This document shows positions 20,301 through 29,378 of a DNA stretch of 62,298 nucleotides, one piece after another (the stretch's first letter is position 1; the number at the start of each line of letters is the position of its first letter). Source of the stretch: a virus. The DNA lies in IMG/VR virus record IMGVR_UViG_3300043419_001334, positions 1-62,298 of that record, one strand, 5' to 3'. Both the position numbers and the translations under genes were made by a program. Under the pieces are notes generated by a model. The model was not told the DNA's origin and did no database searches. It was given only the letters and a program-made list of their open reading frames with translations.

Positions 20301-22914
20301 TACCATCCGGTCTTGCCCATAATACTTCAGCATTATCTATTTGGTAATATAATATATCATCATCTGTAGGATTTCCGGGGTCATTAATCTCAATTACCGG
20401 AGTTCCTCTTGTTGACCCAGTAATTGCTCTATTATTAAACTGATTATCATTGGTTAGGCCAGTTAAATTTGGGTCTTGTGAATTTGTAGGTTCAATAAAA
20501 GATACCATTTGACCTACATTCCAATTTACAGATGGTTTAGCCATCAATATTATCACATTATCTAAGTGCCATTTACTAATACCATTCCCAGGTAAATCAA
20601 TTGCAAAAGACGCCTTTATTCTATTATACCCTCCTCCAGGATTAAAAGCGCTTTCATCAAAATACTTAGCTTTGGTATTTAAAATATTAAGTCTTTCCCA
20701 GAAAGGTAAACTTGGAGAGTATATAAATTCAAATCCCGGTTCATCATCAATCTCAAATGGTACAGGATATGGTGCTCTAGATATTTCACTTCCATTATAT
20801 GGTCTTCCCGCAATTATTAATCCATATGCGGCATCAGGATTTCCGGCCGGGCAAATTCTCCAATTTGAAGGTTGGAAAAATGGGGTGATGAAGGTTGATG
20901 CTCCTATTTGGTTTGCCGTATTTAATAAGTCAGCTCCTGCCGATGAAACCGAGCCAACACTAGTTTGACTACCACCATCTTGTGCCGGTTCATCACATGA
21001 GCACATTTCACAATTAGGATAGGTTAACATTGGTAGGTTCATTGACCCATTTCGACATCTATCTTCGAAGTCATCAGCAATACCTTGGAATTTGTCGCAC
21101 ACCCTAGATAATGTATCACATAATCCACTTAAAAATCCAAATGGGGTTATATTTAAAAAAGAAGTTCCAGCAATAGAACAAATACCATCCGCAATTGCAC
21201 ATATAAAACCAGCAATACCTTCCATAACCACCCAAAGAATACACACAATCAAACCAACTATATGTTTTAAAAGTATTACTGCAAATAATATTGGTGTGAA
21301 AATTCCTAATATAAATGTGAACAATATATATATTATATCGTTTTGGAACATACCGTCGTTTGCGGGAAACTTATTGTGAGTACCCTCACATTCCTCATTC
21401 AAAATATCTTTAATCGCAATTATTTTATATCTATTCAAACCACCTCTATGTTCGGAAATCATTTGTGACACAGTATAAACTTTACTGTGAATCATTTCAT
21501 AAAATCTGTCTTCACAATTAACCGCCTCATCAACCATAAGTAATCCGGTTGGAGTTAGGTTACCTCCTGAGTCGGTCTCTCCATATTCATTCCAATCCAA
21601 ACTAAAAGCATAAGATGCTCTAACCTGTTTATACTGAGGACTAGCCAATAAAGTAGTTGTTGGTGCAATACACCCTACAAAAGCTTCAGTTAAGAAGTTA
21701 GCATCTTGTATTGATGGGTCTTGGTCATAAGAATCCCAACCCCATTCTTTAATGTTTGGTACCAAAAAAGCGCCTCTAATAACTTCATTAGACAGTGAAG
21801 GCGCTTGTTCCCATTTAACTTTAAACCTATATTTTCCTTTTGTTGGTATACCTACGTTAGGGTCGTTAGAAATTTGTCTATTACCAAATTCATCAGTATA
21901 AACATAATCTAAATTCATAGGTACATCTATTAACCATGTCCCATTTTCGTCTACACATTTACCTCCATTTTCTAATTCATAGGTTTCAAGTACAGGTCTT
22001 CCGTCTGAATCTATATTTATAGTTTGTCTTATTGACAATAGTTCCCCAGGACCTGTAATTAAATTACACAAATTTCCAATTTTTTTTCTAGCCTTACAGT
22101 TTCTTTTCACCGCCTCTTTATCAACATTAGAAAATATTGACCCCATAAAAATAGCCGCGGGTTCTATTTTGATACCAAATTCTTGTGATAAATCAAAATC
22201 TATTCTTGTAATACCTAAATAACATATTTCAGGTTGTCCCCATAATGGAACTACTTCAATAGTTCTATTTGATTGTTTTATTTGTGGTAGTTCTCCTAAA
22301 TTTGTAGACGCTCTAAATTCAGTTCCTGATACTTGCTGTTCATTAGCTAAATTAAGTCTTATCATATCCTGTGGTGATAATGAAAATTCACCAATATCCG
22401 ATAAGTCAACATCTAAGTGAACTATTTGAGTACCGACAGGTACTCCAAATAACATAAAGTCACCACTATCATTTGTTTTAGTCGTATATTTATAATATTT
22501 TTCAAAAACCTCGGAAACTTCAGGTATAATTAAAACGTCTTCCCTCGATGGAAAAGTACCTGTTGGTATATGACCTCCGTGTGATTTTTCATAAGGAAGT
22601 AAATTATAACGATATCCGTCATCATTTAAGTCATTGAGGGTCTTATATGGATAAATGTCATTGAGCGTAGGATTATTTTCATCACTATCTGATAATGGTA
22701 TAAAGATTGAAACCTTGGCGTTTGGTATTCCAAGTCCATTATTGGCACTTACCCTGCCTACCACAACTCCATAATCAGAACATTGTCTAGTATAAATTTG
22801 ACTTTGTAATATTTTTAAAGAAAGAATCTCTAACGACTCAAAATCCTGTTCTAACGCTATGTTTAGTGCTTTGTCAACACCAATTTTAGTCCTTAATCTA
22901 TATGAATTACCCAT
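17365..22914 (-). CDS. Giant (1849-residue) baseplate protein with CNA-B/carboxypeptidase-regulatory-like domain and a hydrophobic segment
   Basis: Residues ~45-180 form an Ig-like domain of the carboxypeptidase-regulatory type (VVVGRVSANNGLGIPNAKVS, later NDSGDFMLFGVPVGTQ). Residues ~525-585 are strikingly hydrophobic (IIYILFTFILGIFTPILFAV, then LLKHIVGLIVCILWVV and GIAGFICAIA) and look like two or three membrane helices. They are followed by a Cys-rich stretch (CEMCSCDEP). The remaining ~1200 residues are beta-rich and repetitive in Pro/Tyr/Asn. It lies directly downstream of gp6, where T4 carries gp7, the largest wedge protein, so a gp7-like scaffold is possible. No sequence match to T4 gp7 is visible by eye. 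Confidence 0.55.
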   Translation of the reverse strand: MGNSYRLRTKIGVDKALNIALEQDFESLEILSLKILQSQIYTRQCSDYGVVVGRVSANNGLGIPNAKVSIFIPLSDSDENNPTLNDIYPYKTLNDLNDDGYRYNLLPYEKSHGGHIPTGTFPSREDVLIIPEVSEVFEKYYKYTTKTNDSGDFMLFGVPVGTQIVHLDVDLSDIGEFSLSPQDMIRLNLANEQQVSGTEFRASTNLGELPQIKQSNRTIEVVPLWGQPEICYLGITRIDFDLSQEFGIKIEPAAIFMGSIFSNVDKEAVKRNCKARKKIGNLCNLITGPGELLSIRQTINIDSDGRPVLETYELENGGKCVDENGTWLIDVPMNLDYVYTDEFGNRQISNDPNVGIPTKGKYRFKVKWEQAPSLSNEVIRGAFLVPNIKEWGWDSYDQDPSIQDANFLTEAFVGCIAPTTTLLASPQYKQVRASYAFSLDWNEYGETDSGGNLTPTGLLMVDEAVNCEDRFYEMIHSKVYTVSQMISEHRGGLNRYKIIAIKDILNEECEGTHNKFPANDGMFQNDIIYILFTFILGIFTPILFAVILLKHIVGLIVCILWVVMEGIAGFICAIADGICSIAGTSFLNITPFGFLSGLCDTLSRVCDKFQGIADDFEDRCRNGSMNLPMLTYPNCEMCSCDEPAQDGGSQTSVGSVSSAGADLLNTANQIGASTFITPFFQPSNWRICPAGNPDAAYGLIIAGRPYNGSEISRAPYPVPFEIDDEPGFEFIYSPSLPFWERLNILNTKAKYFDESAFNPGGGYNRIKASFAIDLPGNGISKWHLDNVIILMAKPSVNWNVGQMVSFIEPTNSQDPNLTGLTNDNQFNNRAITGSTRGTPVIEINDPGNPTDDDILYYQIDNAEVLWARPDGTGNNPTYYNLTARTNNNYAKFQMDVEYFQVIHNTTVGEYMARAQAVGNPFPGTLYNRVMNSDMTTFQYLFRTDVAGVDNSYPFTIPPIPPFDYPPTWVFPFTTYGASGNLGFTCLKDFSLQKLIFLVRGVDPYSTRQRCRFDISRLYGVDTDFNSAWAADPFYIVEDNFKLNIPIQGGFKCVRHLGSNGSADVYTPGEYLFHPSYELSLDPSLFQTFTSSATTTYSRMDSTYYTNTIDGWPPAVETLGPSGTLRIISNNRMTRDFWNSVEPLPISPFYRPYGGSNSYPSIAPDVYTTGDLFSNNGLFYNTTTNGRACKGYFLNEIVEGGSYVYTNDSRLAASYSPFDATTFVFNTPPIYNWSNGFEASPPFSAYYCVPYNNDPAFIEDMIFDNSERIVMRSDRLFMSSTMLYCDGTSTPTGHYIEISYPLMANNLLAVNTVNDNGLVSSASSPPGTGDAGAAADNLTELQNNPALPNNVAESLDCAGLAPLRCYSTDSDGMIILEPDTNNDCYRNVVNLGNISISPPQRDLIVENGCYKLVTAPMLTIPLDFYLVFEWSARIKLNFAACRNVFGHMFTNQWINGTLFMYPVRNQVRFTPPPENSPYICSCNQLVFPDYETNVLYYRSSPYRHPTGFVGKTNAFGFGPFDIEFEDSSGANVKLLQNPTTILDMGPRTKYTSELVLDPRYDGYVMNRLYHTSFKDVSELISQFFLSRLLSRSIAGLILEQFAAILGGGAAGVATDMIQRLFNDRGFKKVDGDYAQMVAINSQIGIKEFDPDEYYGSEPNSIPIVPTSSVFLNSSGARNNVFGIFYKEEVQLRDWISPHRLVVTPTGDLSNPCVYNDIPIFSQRVPIYQWIIKQNSDDDSIFGDQDNDWATDPSPVFFDSYYQEFDRLGASSPDSDFMHPENPTLYTYNKAYIFNVNPAGEIDPEPPLPPGNSNRTFTSSGPYYFYFGISLGKTAYDRFLVKWIKTDVYEF

Positions 22915-22928
22915 TAAACACTTTTTTC

Positions 22929-22935
22929 ATAAATA
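22929..22935 (-). promoter_or_regulatory. TATTTAT box upstream of the 1849-residue gene
   Basis: Coding-strand context ACTATTTATGAAAAAAG, 14 bases before the ATG at 22914. It overlaps the base of a possible hairpin. Confidence 0.35.
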
Positions 22936-22936
22936 G

Positions 22937-22984
22937 TTTATTTGCCACTTTACTAGAAGATAGTTTATTATCGGGCAAAATAAA
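22937..22984 (-). other. Possible long-loop hairpin between gp6 and the giant baseplate gene
   Basis: On the coding strand TTTATTTTGCC pairs with GGCAAATAAA around a loop of about 27 bases, with one bulge. There is no clean T-run directly after it, so it may be a weak terminator, an RNA processing site or chance in AT-rich DNA. Confidence 0.3.
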
Positions 22985-22987
22985 TTA

Positions 22988-24826
22988 TCAAGAAAAATTG
23001 ACTGTAGAAAGATTCTTTACTCTAATATTAATATCCTTACTAGGGAATCTAACTTGATACGTCTGACTAGGTTCCGCAAATATTGTATCATCCACAAGTT
23101 CAATCTGTCTTGTTAGACTGTCAGAATATCTCTGAGAGGTTTGAGACGACGAATAAGAACCTCCAACTTTGTTATAAACAACAATATCAGATAAAGAAAT
23201 AACTCCATTTTCACTTTGTATCTGTCTTCTTAATTCTGATATATAAACATTCTCTCCCATTTGTCTATTGGATGGGTCGAAGAAATCAGAAACTAAATTA
23301 ATTATGGATGAAATAACCGCTCCTTGATTTTGACTACTGTCTAATACAACATCAATTGTCAAAGATAAATCACAAACGTTAGCTGTTTCAACTGAAACAT
23401 AATCATTAATCATTCTATAATTAGACAAATAATTAGCAACATTATTCTTTAAAGTATTTGATACAATTTCTGTCAATTTACCGTTGTCATCATATGACAA
23501 CATCTTTATTCTTATTTTATTATTATCTTCAGTAATTGCCACTTTAGCCGGAGCTCCGAACTGAGATGGCATTGTTCTTATTATTGAGTCATAATCATTA
23601 ACCGTAACCGCCCTGTTCTGTGCCGCAAAGTTAAAACTTACTAAGTTTCTAACCTCCTCAGTTGTTGGTGCCGCCGCACCACCAATAGCCGCAGTAACAT
23701 TTGTACATCTTAATGAATTAATAACCGTATTATTTATAGAATCTGATGGTCCGTTAACAAAGAATGATACTGTACCTAATTGTGTAATAACATTAACACC
23801 TAAGTTACTATTAGCCCCACCACCAATTCTATATTGTACAAAAATAGTTGAGTTAGATTTCAATGTACTTCCTAATGCAAAATTATTCGAGTATTTATAC
23901 AAATCTAATTTATATCCATTACGGGCGAACTCTCTTAATTGTTCATCCGCAGATTGACTACCTCCACCAAATGTCATTTTCAAAAATCCTTCGGGTGTAT
24001 ATTCGGTAATAAATTTACTATTTGTTGTTATATATTTTCCAACTTTAATTCCTGGCCTATCTGTCTTTTTTGTAGGGTCTTCTATAAAAACTCTATCCTC
24101 CGCCAAAGCTTTGACTTCGTACCATCTATTATCAGAACCTAAAAATTCCTGAGCTGACGGTACATTAGCATACTGAGTACCGTCTTTTAATAATACTGAA
24201 GTCACTCCCAATACATTTTTTTCAGGTAAAAATAATTCATAAAATGGTTTTACATCATTAGGTGTTACTACTTTTTTGAATACTTTGGTTATACCATTAA
24301 CTACTGTTTCTCTCTTAACAATAGTATAATTAAGTAACTTGTTATTTGCGTCAAATATTGGAATTTTAAGTCGATTGGGGTACCCATCAGCACTAACAGG
24401 GGAAGCGAAATCTATATCGTAAACTGTTTCAAAAACTTGTCCAGCTCCATTAACCTGTGAACCTCTCCTCAAAATACCACAGTATCTCAAGTCTTCTTTA
24501 TCTCCAAATGCCGGAACTGTGATAGAAAAATCAACAAGAGCAACTGATGGTCTCTGTCCGGGTATTTTGAGTCCGTAAGTTCTAGCTATGTTATATATTG
24601 AGGACCTCTGTTGAGCAAATTGTAAAACCGTTTCCTGTATACTTCTGTCTATGTTGAATTGTAAATTATCTGAAACAGCGGCATTTAAGTCCAACAACGC
24701 CGAAAATACTGACGCGTCGTTAAAATTACTTACCAAATCAGGATAATAGGTTTGTGTGAAATTTATTAACTCAGTCCTAATTGATTGGAAATCTCTAGTA
24801 GTATACGATATTTTTTTATTTGCCAT
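22988..24826 (-). CDS. 6: Baseplate wedge subunit gp6-like (baseplate J-like)
   Basis: A 612-residue protein. The N-terminus ISYTTRDFQSIRTELINFTQ followed by FNDASVFSALLDLNAAVSDN is the hallmark opening of T4 gp6 and related baseplate J-like wedge proteins. The C-terminal half has AVTVNDYDSIIRTMP, another conserved gp6 segment. Gp6 dimers form the ring that holds the wedges together and opens on sheath contraction. The gene follows gp25 by five bases, the same pairing as in most contractile injection systems. Length is close to T4 gp6 (about 660). Confidence 0.92.
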   Translation of the reverse strand: MANKKISYTTRDFQSIRTELINFTQTYYPDLVSNFNDASVFSALLDLNAAVSDNLQFNIDRSIQETVLQFAQQRSSIYNIARTYGLKIPGQRPSVALVDFSITVPAFGDKEDLRYCGILRRGSQVNGAGQVFETVYDIDFASPVSADGYPNRLKIPIFDANNKLLNYTIVKRETVVNGITKVFKKVVTPNDVKPFYELFLPEKNVLGVTSVLLKDGTQYANVPSAQEFLGSDNRWYEVKALAEDRVFIEDPTKKTDRPGIKVGKYITTNSKFITEYTPEGFLKMTFGGGSQSADEQLREFARNGYKLDLYKYSNNFALGSTLKSNSTIFVQYRIGGGANSNLGVNVITQLGTVSFFVNGPSDSINNTVINSLRCTNVTAAIGGAAAPTTEEVRNLVSFNFAAQNRAVTVNDYDSIIRTMPSQFGAPAKVAITEDNNKIRIKMLSYDDNGKLTEIVSNTLKNNVANYLSNYRMINDYVSVETANVCDLSLTIDVVLDSSQNQGAVISSIINLVSDFFDPSNRQMGENVYISELRRQIQSENGVISLSDIVVYNKVGGSYSSSQTSQRYSDSLTRQIELVDDTIFAEPSQTYQVRFPSKDINIRVKNLSTVNFS

Positions 24827-24831
24827 ATTAT

Positions 24832-25290
24832 TTAAATATTAATTATAACAAAATCACTAGCATTAAAAACATCACTATTAATTCTGTAATCAATTTTTAT
24901 CTTTGCGGTATGTTCCAAAGTACCTATACCCGGAACTCTAAAAACTCTATCATCATTATCATTAATATATGAACCCTTATCTTCGTCTCCATCTGAAGCG
25001 GGTTTAATATCTATTTTAGTTATTGTAATTCCGGGTATGTATTCACCAACTGAATCTCTAATCTCAGATTCTATTTCTGAAAATGTTGGTCCATCCAACG
25101 GTTCAAATAGATATTCGTACAACCTTGTTCCAAAATCAGGTAAAAAATATCTTGTACCTTTTCTTGTTAATATTAAATGAACCAAATCAGTTCTAATTTC
25201 CTCATCTTTAGTTGTTGATAAATCAAAATAAGTCCCATTAAAAGAATCTCTAAAAGGAAAATTTATACCGTATGTTTTTCCGTTTGCCAT
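24832..25290 (-). CDS. 25: Baseplate wedge subunit gp25-like
   Basis: A 152-residue protein with the gp25/lysozyme-fold wedge signature: INFPFRDSFNGTYFDLS, then IRTDLVHLILTRKGTRYFLP, FGTRLYEYLFEPLD and a final VDYRI-type strand (KIKIDYRINSD). Gp25 initiates sheath assembly and bridges gp6 and the sheath. It is slightly longer than T4 gp25 (132) because of an Asp-rich loop (SDGDEDKGSYINDNDD). No Glu-based peptidoglycanase motif is evident, as expected for this structural homologue. Confidence 0.92.
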   Translation of the reverse strand: MANGKTYGINFPFRDSFNGTYFDLSTTKDEEIRTDLVHLILTRKGTRYFLPDFGTRLYEYLFEPLDGPTFSEIESEIRDSVGEYIPGITITKIDIKPASDGDEDKGSYINDNDDRVFRVPGIGTLEHTAKIKIDYRINSDVFNASDFVIINI

Positions 25291-25295
25291 TTATA

Positions 25296-25302
25296 ATAAA
25301 TA
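25296..25302 (-). promoter_or_regulatory. TATTTAT box before gp25
   Basis: Coding-strand context GTATTTATTATAA abuts the ATG at 25290 with a 5-base gap. It is embedded in the 12-base spacer after the 207-residue gene. Confidence 0.35.
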
Positions 25303-25926
25303 CTATTCAGTTGATTTTATATTATAATAATAACTATCACCATCTTCGGCGACCCATCTATCTGACAAAGTTTCAACTGAAGGTAAATCAGTGTCAACTT
25401 TAATCTCTTTTGGTTCTATTGGGAATTTGTTTGTAACCCAATTTGAATCCTTCCAATAAATTCTATTATTGGGTTGGCACAAAAGATAACCGTCATCACC
25501 AATTAAAATGTGACCACACTTATAATCTGAAGGTTCATCAGAATATGGATTTCTGTACCAATCAATCGTCATAAGATATGTTGCCCAAATTTTTGAGCCA
25601 TCCCTTAAAACAACCTGACACCTTTTTTCATATAAATAATCATAAGTTGTTACAGTTACGTTTTCAGAAAAACAATCCCATAATTGTTTAAAGTGAAACG
25701 GTATGTCGTTAGTCGGTTCCTTCATGAATATTTCAGAAATAGGAACCCTTGACCTCATCATTCCATAATCCGTCATTACATGGAATGTTAATATTTTTCC
25801 AGCAACTGATTGGACGGCAAAAGCGTAAGCCTTGTGGAATTTATTATCATCTTTAGGATTTTTTGTAAAATGTGATACCCTAACTAAACACTTAAACAAT
25901 TCAATGTTTTCATTATATACCGCCAT
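25303..25926 (-). CDS. Conserved-looking protein of unknown function
   Basis: A 207-residue protein, Trp/Tyr/Asp-rich, with motifs such as CLVRVSHFTKNPKDDN, KAYAFAVQSVAGKILTFHV and PYSDEPSDYKCGHILIG. No signal peptide, membrane segment or recognised catalytic motif. It is bounded on one side by the nrdA terminator and a TATTTAT box, and on the other by gp25 (12 bases), so it is transcribed with the wedge genes rather than with nrd. A baseplate-assembly or accessory role is a guess from position only. Confidence 0.45.
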   Translation of the reverse strand: MAVYNENIELFKCLVRVSHFTKNPKDDNKFHKAYAFAVQSVAGKILTFHVMTDYGMMRSRVPISEIFMKEPTNDIPFHFKQLWDCFSENVTVTTYDYLYEKRCQVVLRDGSKIWATYLMTIDWYRNPYSDEPSDYKCGHILIGDDGYLLCQPNNRIYWKDSNWVTNKFPIEPKEIKVDTDLPSVETLSDRWVAEDGDSYYYNIKSTE

Positions 25927-25930
25927 ATTA

Positions 25931-25937
25931 ATAAATA
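25931..25937 (-). promoter_or_regulatory. TATTTAT box after the nrdA terminator
   Basis: Coding-strand context AGATATTTATTAATATGG, 4 bases from the ATG at 25926. Its place directly downstream of a terminator supports a fresh start of transcription here. Confidence 0.45.
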
Positions 25938-25948
25938 TCTTAAATAAA

Positions 25949-25970
25949 AAATCCCGATTACTCGGGATTT
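25949..25970 (-). terminator. Terminator downstream of nrdA
   Basis: A 9-bp stem (AAATCCCGA / TCGGGATTT) with a 4-base loop. On the leftward strand a TTTTTTATTT run follows. It lies 4 bases after the nrdA stop. Confidence 0.85.
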
Positions 25971-25973
25971 ATT

Positions 25974-28406
25974 TTATGATGAACAACCAAAACATTCAAA
26001 CTCAGAATTTGCGGGTTTCGGTGGTAAATTCATGTTACTATAATCAACCTTTGGTGGTTCAGGTGTTACATTTGGTTTTGATACTTTTGATATATCTACT
26101 GCCAAGTGTTTTGCTCCCGTTGAAATTGCCTTTGTTCTAACATAGTAACAAAGTGTTTTCAGTCCCTTTTCCCATCCATAGAAGTGAGAAGACGATATCT
26201 TAGAAAGAGTTGGATTACCCATATAGATATTCATTGATTGTGATTGGTCAATAAAAGGAGCTCTGTCAGCCGCCATCTCAATTAATTCCTTTTGTGAAAT
26301 TTCCCAAATTGTTTTGTATTTTGGGATTAGATGTTCAATTCTTTTAACTTTCTTATTGTATTGTTTGTCCTCGGGGTCAAGGTAGTTATTGAAATTAATT
26401 CCCTGAACTGAACCTTCATTAAGAATAATTTCATTCTTTAGGTCTTCTCCCCAAATACCAAGCTTCTCAAAATCGTTAATCAAATACTTGTTAACAATCA
26501 TAATCTCACCACCAACAACTCTTCTATTAAAAATGGCCGAGTGAGCGGGTTCTGTCATTTCATATGACCCTGTAATCTTGGCAGATGACGCGACAGGCAT
26601 TTGAGCGGTGAATAAAGAGTTACAAACACCATACTTACTAACATTCTCCTTCAATATCCCCCAAGGCCATCTTCCTGACAACTCGTCTTCTTTAAGTCCC
26701 CACATATCAAACTGAAATATTCCGTTTGACATTGGTGACCCTTCAAAAAAGTCATACGGTTTATATTCACCATCAATACATAGTCTGTTACTTTCAGTGA
26801 TGGCCGCAAAATAAATTGTTTCAAAAATTTCTTTATTAAGTTTTTTGGCTTCGTCAGATGTAAAGATGTAGTCCATCAAATAAAATACATCGGCAAGACC
26901 CTGAGTTCCAATGGCAATTGCTCTTTGTTCACGTCCACCCTTGTTTCCTTTTTCAGTTGAATAGTTGTTAATATCTACAACTTTGTTTAACGCCCTTACA
27001 ACTTTACGGGTTTCTTCATACAACAACTGATGATTAAAATCTCCGTCTTTAATGAAGTTCTTTAATACCATTGATGACAATGTACAAATCGCAGTTGTAT
27101 CTTCATCTGTATATTGGTAAATCTCATTACAAAGATTTGACTGTTTGATTACACCGATATTTTGGTGGTTTGTCTTTTTGTTCGCGTTGTCCTTTGAGCA
27201 AAGATATGGAACACCAGTCTCAATTTGAGATTCAATAATCTTGGACCAAATTTCTTGGGCTTTAACTTTTTTACCAAGTCCTAATTCAACTGCTTTATTA
27301 TAATTTTCTTCATACTCATCCCCGTAACATTCTTGGAGGGGTTTAACACCCGCTTTCTTAATATCATTCGGACAGAACAAATACCAATCACCATTGTTCT
27401 TAACAGCTTTCATAAAGTTATCGGGAATCCAAAGAGCCGTAAATAAGTCACGAGCTCTTAATTCTTCAGCACCTGTATTCTTTTTAATATCCAAAAGGTC
27501 AAAAATATCTTTGTGCCAAGGTTCCAAATAAATTGCCGCTGAACCAGGACGACGACCTTGTTGATTAAAGAAACGAAGTGATTCATTGACAATCTTCAAA
27601 TATTTCAAAAGTCCTCCGGCAAATCCACCTGATGATGAGATACGGCTTTCTTTACTACGAATATTTGACATAGAAAGACCAATACCTGCAGCATCTGATG
27701 AATATGTTGAGATGTCTCTCATTGTATTCAAAAGACCTTCTCTTGAGTCCGCATCATTAAAGTGAAGAACACAAGAGGCGAGTTGTGGAACCTTTGTACC
27801 GGCATTAATCATAATTGGTGTTGCCGGTGAAATAAGTTGACTTGAAAGTGATTTGTAGTATTCAACAGCTTGTTCAAATGATTTAGTTACCCAAATTGCA
27901 ACACGCATGTACATGTGTTGTGGTCTCTCGATTGTTTTACCACTTGGTAGTTTCAAAAGATACATCTCTTGTAATGACCTCCAAGCAAAATAATCAAAAT
28001 TATAATCATTGTCGTGATTAATAACTTCATCAACATTAGATGGTCCGTAACTGCTAATCATATTTATAAACTCCTCATTAACAATTCCTTCTTTGTAAAG
28101 TGCCATCATAGTATTTGAGAAACTTGGGTTTGTTTCTTTATGATAAGATGAAATTGCAACAGATGACGCGAGTCTAGAATAATCGTGGTGACTACCAGTA
28201 TAAGCGGCGGCTATTTCATAAATTAATTTATCCAAATCTTTGGTCATAATCTCACCTTCGGTTGGTACCGAAGTGATTACTTTAATAAAGATTTCGTCCG
28301 AATTTACGTTCAAACCTTTCGCCGCTCTTTTAATTCGGTTATATATTTTCTGTGGGTTAAATGACGAGTCCTCCCCACTTCTTTTTTTAATTTTTAAAGA
28401 CATCAT
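25974..28406 (-). CDS. nrdA: Ribonucleoside-diphosphate reductase, class Ia, alpha subunit
   Basis: An 810-residue protein. Residues ~3-95 form an ATP-cone (KIKKRSGEDSSFNPQKIYNR). Active-site features are intact: LASCVLHF (first redox Cys), NLCNEI (catalytic Cys and Glu), AICTLSS (second redox Cys), and the radical-transfer Tyr pair in TLCYYVRTK. The C-terminus ECFGCSS keeps a CxxC pair for re-reduction by thioredoxin or glutaredoxin. It reduces NDPs to dNDPs with NrdB for phage DNA synthesis. It follows nrdB by 19 bases and ends at a strong terminator. Full length; no intron or intein seen. Confidence 0.96.
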   Translation of the reverse strand: MMSLKIKKRSGEDSSFNPQKIYNRIKRAAKGLNVNSDEIFIKVITSVPTEGEIMTKDLDKLIYEIAAAYTGSHHDYSRLASSVAISSYHKETNPSFSNTMMALYKEGIVNEEFINMISSYGPSNVDEVINHDNDYNFDYFAWRSLQEMYLLKLPSGKTIERPQHMYMRVAIWVTKSFEQAVEYYKSLSSQLISPATPIMINAGTKVPQLASCVLHFNDADSREGLLNTMRDISTYSSDAAGIGLSMSNIRSKESRISSSGGFAGGLLKYLKIVNESLRFFNQQGRRPGSAAIYLEPWHKDIFDLLDIKKNTGAEELRARDLFTALWIPDNFMKAVKNNGDWYLFCPNDIKKAGVKPLQECYGDEYEENYNKAVELGLGKKVKAQEIWSKIIESQIETGVPYLCSKDNANKKTNHQNIGVIKQSNLCNEIYQYTDEDTTAICTLSSMVLKNFIKDGDFNHQLLYEETRKVVRALNKVVDINNYSTEKGNKGGREQRAIAIGTQGLADVFYLMDYIFTSDEAKKLNKEIFETIYFAAITESNRLCIDGEYKPYDFFEGSPMSNGIFQFDMWGLKEDELSGRWPWGILKENVSKYGVCNSLFTAQMPVASSAKITGSYEMTEPAHSAIFNRRVVGGEIMIVNKYLINDFEKLGIWGEDLKNEIILNEGSVQGINFNNYLDPEDKQYNKKVKRIEHLIPKYKTIWEISQKELIEMAADRAPFIDQSQSMNIYMGNPTLSKISSSHFYGWEKGLKTLCYYVRTKAISTGAKHLAVDISKVSKPNVTPEPPKVDYSNMNLPPKPANSEFECFGCSS

Positions 28407-28425
28407 AGTTTTAAAAGATAATCAA

Positions 28426-29373
28426 TTAAAAGTCGTCCGTAAAGGACAATGTTTCGTTCAACTTTGCTTTTTGGTACTCAACAGTTCTTGATTCAAAAAA
28501 GTTACCTTTTGTTTCAACTGCAATTTGTTCCATGAATTTAAATGGTTGTTCAACATTAAATTGTTTCTTACATCCCATCTTAACAAGTAGACCATCGACC
28601 ACAAACTCAAGATATTGTTTCATAAGGTTTGAATTCATTCCAATAAGTGAAACAGGAAGTGATTCTGTGATAAACTCTTTTTCAATTTCAAGTGCCGACA
28701 ACAAAATTTCTTTAATTCTCTTTTCACTTGGTTTATTTTCACAATGGTTATTCAAAAGATGAATTGCAAAATCACAGTGTAGATTTTCATCCTTAAAAAT
28801 AAGTGAATTAGCGTTACATAAACCTTGCATAAGTCCTCTTGACTTGAGCCAAAAAATTGAACAGAATGAACCTGAGAAGAAGATTCCTTCTACCGCCGCA
28901 AATGCCACAAGTCTTTCTTGAAACGATGCGTTTGTAATCCAATCAAGAGCCCACTTAGCTTTCTTTTGGACTGCGGGAAGTCTGTCAATTGCATGGAAAC
29001 ATTCGTCTTTTTCTTTTGGATTTGACACATAGGTATCAATCAAAAGTGAGTACATTAGACTATGAATGTTTTCCATTGCAAGTTGGAAACCGTAAAAGAA
29101 TTTTGCTTCAGGATATTGTACTTCTCGGTAGAAATTTTCAGCCAAGTTTTCGTTAACAATTCCATCTGATGCCGCAAAGAATGATAGAACATTCTTAACA
29201 AAGTATTGTTCATTTTCTGAAAGGTTTTCCCAATCACGAATATCCCCTGATAAATCAACTTCTTCTGCCGTCCAAAATGCCGCTTGATGCATTTTATAAA
29301 ATTCCCATATATCGTTATGTTCGATAGGAAATATTACAAACCTATTTGGGTTTTCTACTAAAATCTTTTCCAT
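28426..29373 (-). CDS. nrdB: Ribonucleoside-diphosphate reductase, class Ia, beta subunit
   Basis: A 315-residue protein with the diiron/tyrosyl-radical set: Asp40 in EEVDLSGD, Glu101 and His104 in [12 protein letters not shown], radical Tyr108 at the expected +4 from that His, then [16 protein letters not shown] and [13 protein letters not shown] for the remaining Glu and His ligands. The acidic C-terminal tail LSFTDDF is the peptide that docks into NrdA. The intact Tyr argues for a class Ia oxygen-dependent enzyme, hence an aerobic host. It sits between the helicase gene (5 bases) and nrdA. Confidence 0.96.
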   Translation of the reverse strand: MEKILVENPNRFVIFPIEHNDIWEFYKMHQAAFWTAEEVDLSGDIRDWENLSENEQYFVKNVLSFFAASDGIVNENLAENFYREVQYPEAKFFYGFQLAMENIHSLMYSLLIDTYVSNPKEKDECFHAIDRLPAVQKKAKWALDWITNASFQERLVAFAAVEGIFFSGSFCSIFWLKSRGLMQGLCNANSLIFKDENLHCDFAIHLLNNHCENKPSEKRIKEILLSALEIEKEFITESLPVSLIGMNSNLMKQYLEFVVDGLLVKMGCKKQFNVEQPFKFMEQIAVETKGNFFESRTVEYQKAKLNETLSFTDDF

Positions 29374-29378
29374 ATTTA

